From Leucocoprinus leucothites (Eukaryota; Basidiomycota; Agaricomycetes; Agaricales; Agaricaceae): a stretch of 64,000 nucleotides of DNA. The stretch is taken from assembly GCA_013368445.1 (NCBI GenBank), contig JAACJO010000047.1, forward strand, positions 1 to 64,000, in the 5' to 3' direction. Below are positions 61,801 through 64,000 of the stretch, in pieces (within the stretch, counting starts at the first letter, position 1; each line of letters begins with the position of its first letter). A model generated the notes under the pieces. The model was given only the letters and a program-made list of their open reading frames with translations. It was not told where the DNA came from and did not search any database. A program made the position numbers and the translations under genes.

Positions 61801-62040
61801 CATGCATAATATCTTAGGACTCAAACGCTGCAGCTGCGCACCCCCAACAGGAATGTCCCAGGTCACTGAAGAGGACCAGTAATGAAGTACTCCCAAAACT
61901 GATGGAAAGGAGGCTGTTAGTGAATGTTGAACCTCCATGCACCACTGAAGGGTGTGAAGCCCCTCTAGATCGCACTCTCATTGGAATCTAGCTCAGGAAG
62001 GACCTCAGATGTAACATCATTTTCGTTATCCAAGCAGTCA
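58829..62040. repeat. Array spacer block S, copy 4
   Basis: Fourth spacer copy, upstream of membrane copy 5. The post-promoter part occurs twice (about 58,945-58,990 and 59,320-59,440, both with GATTG...TTGATCAA). It includes the acidic frame at 60,650-60,832 and ends at 61,870-62,040 in another fossil of membrane-gene exon 6. Confidence 0.6.
61870..62040 (-). pseudogene. Fossil exon 6 of the membrane-protein family (second)
   Basis: GGACCAGTAATGAAGTACTCCC, followed by CTCTCATTGGAATCTAGCTC and GATGTAACATCATTTTC, lines up with exon 6 of copy 3 (33,787-33,935). The frame is destroyed. Confidence 0.6.
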
Positions 62041-62630
62041 TCAATATGATGTTCATTTGAACAACATCCTGTATGGACGACTATTTTTGTATGCCTGCTC
62101 CATCTTCCCACTCCTCAATTAGAGCCATAACCAATGGCTGTATGAGCTTAGCATGAGTATGACCCAAATCGTTCCATCAGTTTCATTCCTATTACTGCTC
62201 TTGCGTTCGCATGGTTTCTCAAGATGGCTCCAGCACCACAATACCCTGGTTCATTTTATTCTTTGCCCCAATAGTTCAATATCGAATATACATGTGTGAT
62301 TGCATCAGCTCTATGAATTCCTACTTAGATACATTTGTCTCTAGCCCAGCTCTCCAAAATATGATGCTCAGTTGGTCCTTATCCCAAGCATCAATAGTTT
62401 CCCACTTCACCTTGTAATATGCAATCCTGGTCATGATCATCTATATTTATCCTCTACTACAGTAAATGCATAGTTGGCACAATTACAACAAAGTCTACTC
62501 TGGTAACGAGAAAGGTAAGTCACTAAGAGATGTGTCATGTACATGTGACAGATGTTGATGAAAAAGGCTAGATAGTTGGGCCCTGAAGGCTTGAACAATC
62601 CTGATACCTAAACAACTATGCACTATGTCA
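62041..62630. repeat. Array spacer block T, copy 4, cut off
   Basis: Matches the end of the spacer before copy 5 (AATCCTGATACCTAAACAAC against AATCCTGATACCTAAGTAG at 48,335). In the other units the 3' end of a membrane gene follows within about 50-100 bp; here the match stops near 62,630. Confidence 0.6.
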
Positions 62631-62639
62631 GAAATAGCC

Positions 62640-64000
62640 GAAATTCATTATAACACTGGCATTAGTAATATCCCCTGTTAGATTGCCGAGCTTTAGTTAT
62701 ATCAGCGTTATCATGGCCAGAGCATGGTTATGACATGTTGGACCCTGTCACAACCATTCTAGGGCCGTCATTACCAAATTGAGCTAGTTCTAACTGGCAT
62801 TATAACAATTGTAGTGTCTAAAGGCTACCATTCAACACAAAGACTTTGCTACAACCAAGCTACAGTCAGATAGCACTCAGATATGAATGGTATAGGGCTC
62901 ACAACAAATGAGGACCAAGAAAATAGACATAATAACCACCTAATAATAATAAAATTCGGATATAACAATTAATTAAGCATGCTATAAACTGAGCACAGGT
63001 TATTGGAAGTATGGGCGTATATGAAGGAACATGTCAGTATCAATGACATCAAACACAATGAACCCTCCCGCTCGTGCATTACTACCATATGCTGGAAAAA
63101 CTGGAACCCCTTGAATGATTGATCGCACAAATATGATTTCTGAATGGGTGGGGGCAAGCTGTTTCAGTTGAAGAAGCTGAAGGTCATCATCCTTCATTAG
63201 GCAGCATTGTTGGCTGATAATATCATAGGGGCAGATGAGGCAAAAGGGGATGATGTCATCATTGAGCTTGACTGTAAAAGCCATCTGCAGCTTTGCAAAC
63301 TTCATTTCACCACCATAGTTATAGATTATTGTATTGTAGTGCGGGTAGCCCTGGAAGTTCTCAGTGCATCGCAAATAATCAGTTTCTTGCTTCCAATTGA
63401 CCTCTGAGGGGTAATGAACTTTGATAAATGTATACTCCATGTACTAACCACAATCAGAAGTGAATCACCGCAAAGAAGATGAAACATACTGTGAAATAGG
63501 GCTGAATAAATTCAGTTGCCTCCCCAATCTGCCTCTTCAAGCCATACTCTTCGGCATGTGCCTTATAAAAATTGTTGACCTTTTTGGTGAGATTCTTGAA
63601 GCTTGCCAGCCCTTTGTGATCTTGAGTGGCATTACCAAAGACTGGTTGCTTCAAGTCTGAGTGAGCAGCCCCAAACTCTACCTTACTGAAATCTGTGGAC
63701 TTTGACTGGACAAATTCAGCATTTTCATGTTGCCATGACAGATCTTTCACATCAATCTGAGCTTGAATAAAATTCATCCCATCAAGTTGATTGATTTTAT
63801 GGAGGATCTGACAAATTGATTAGCCCCCTTAGTGACGTATTAGAAAGTAGCAAACCTGAGGGGCAATGTCGTGGAAATTTGTTCTTTGCCATGCATTCTT
63901 GAGCTCACAATGCTTTGATTCACTTGGCTGTGTGTTTGCATTCTTTGTTGCACCCATATTTCGTATATCAGAGAAGAGGTGTGAGAGCATGTGGAGTTTA
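62640..64000 (-). mobile_element. Large DNA-transposon fragment, runs off the window
   Basis: Left part of an insertion that replaces the expected next array unit. It carries the C-terminal end of a transposon protein (separate entry). About 360 bp lie between the presumed junction and the stop codon. Terminal inverted repeats cannot be checked because the other end is outside. Confidence 0.45.
63000..64000 (-). CDS. C-terminal part of an Agaricomycete transposon protein
   Basis: Partial gene, open to the right edge. Three exon pieces join through short introns: from the edge to about 63,857 (KLHMLSHLFSDIRN, WQRTNFHDIAPQ); 63,808 to about 63,507 (ILHKINQLDGMNFIQAQIDV, GLASFKNLTKKVNNFYKAH); 63,443-63,000 (EYTFIKVHYPSEVNWKQETD, PYFQ end). 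The wording LHMLSHL..DIR and a C-terminal IIQGVPVFP...DTDMFLHIRP resembles the C-terminal regions of large Plavaka or Kyakuja-type DDE transposon proteins. I cannot tell which group from this part and the catalytic core is not in the window. No stop was found in the pieces. Confidence 0.5.

Overview
The window looks like nuclear DNA of a filamentous basidiomycete, most likely an Agaricomycete. The evidence is many genes with 45-60 nt GT-AG introns, a Zn(II)2Cys6 protein of the type with the finger at its C-terminus, NACHT NTPases with the short N-terminal exon seen in agaric fungi, a secreted GH11 xylanase, a Ty3/gypsy chromovirus, a Helitron-type replication gene and a large-transposon protein. 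No species can be named from the sequence alone. All functions come from reading motifs; no database was searched.

Layout. 1-5.3 kb is a decayed Helitron-like coding region on the minus strand, with a divergent multi-exon gene of unknown role on the plus strand. 5.3-7.5 kb holds weak, probably decayed ORFs. 7.49-14.27 kb is a tandem duplication of about 3.2 kb. Each copy has an intact NACHT-domain STAND NTPase (4 exons; 577 and 566 aa) followed on the same strand by the 5' part of a phosphoinositide phospholipase C (PLC) gene. In copy 1 the PLC part is a truncated pseudogene; in copy 2 it opens a complete 8-exon, 982-aa PLC. 19-20.3 kb holds a Zn2Cys6 protein, 21.3-21.9 kb a small unknown protein, and 29.4-30.2 kb a GH11 endoxylanase.

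23-62.6 kb is dominated by a head-to-tail family of at least five minus-strand genes for an unrecognised multi-pass membrane protein. Two copies (33.5-35.6 and 41.6-43.7 kb) are intact, and I reconstructed the same seven-exon structure in both, with five exons of identical length and equal splice phases throughout. The spacers between them are themselves repeated and hold fossil 3' exons of further copies. The most distal copy is broken by an 8.3-kb chromovirus (48,569-56,858) flanked by a GTACC target duplication. At about 62.6 kb the array is cut off by sequence that leads into another transposon gene running off the right edge.

Decay. Premature stops in the Helitron gene, the chromovirus (both its sense genes and an unusual spliced antisense gene), the broken membrane-protein copy and the PLC pseudogene are mostly TGA where CGA (Arg) is expected, or TAG/TAA where CAG/CAA is expected. 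The two LTRs differ almost only by transitions. This points to C-to-T decay at CpG/CpA in repeated DNA, as expected from cytosine methylation or a RIP-like process. The host genes between the repeats are intact.
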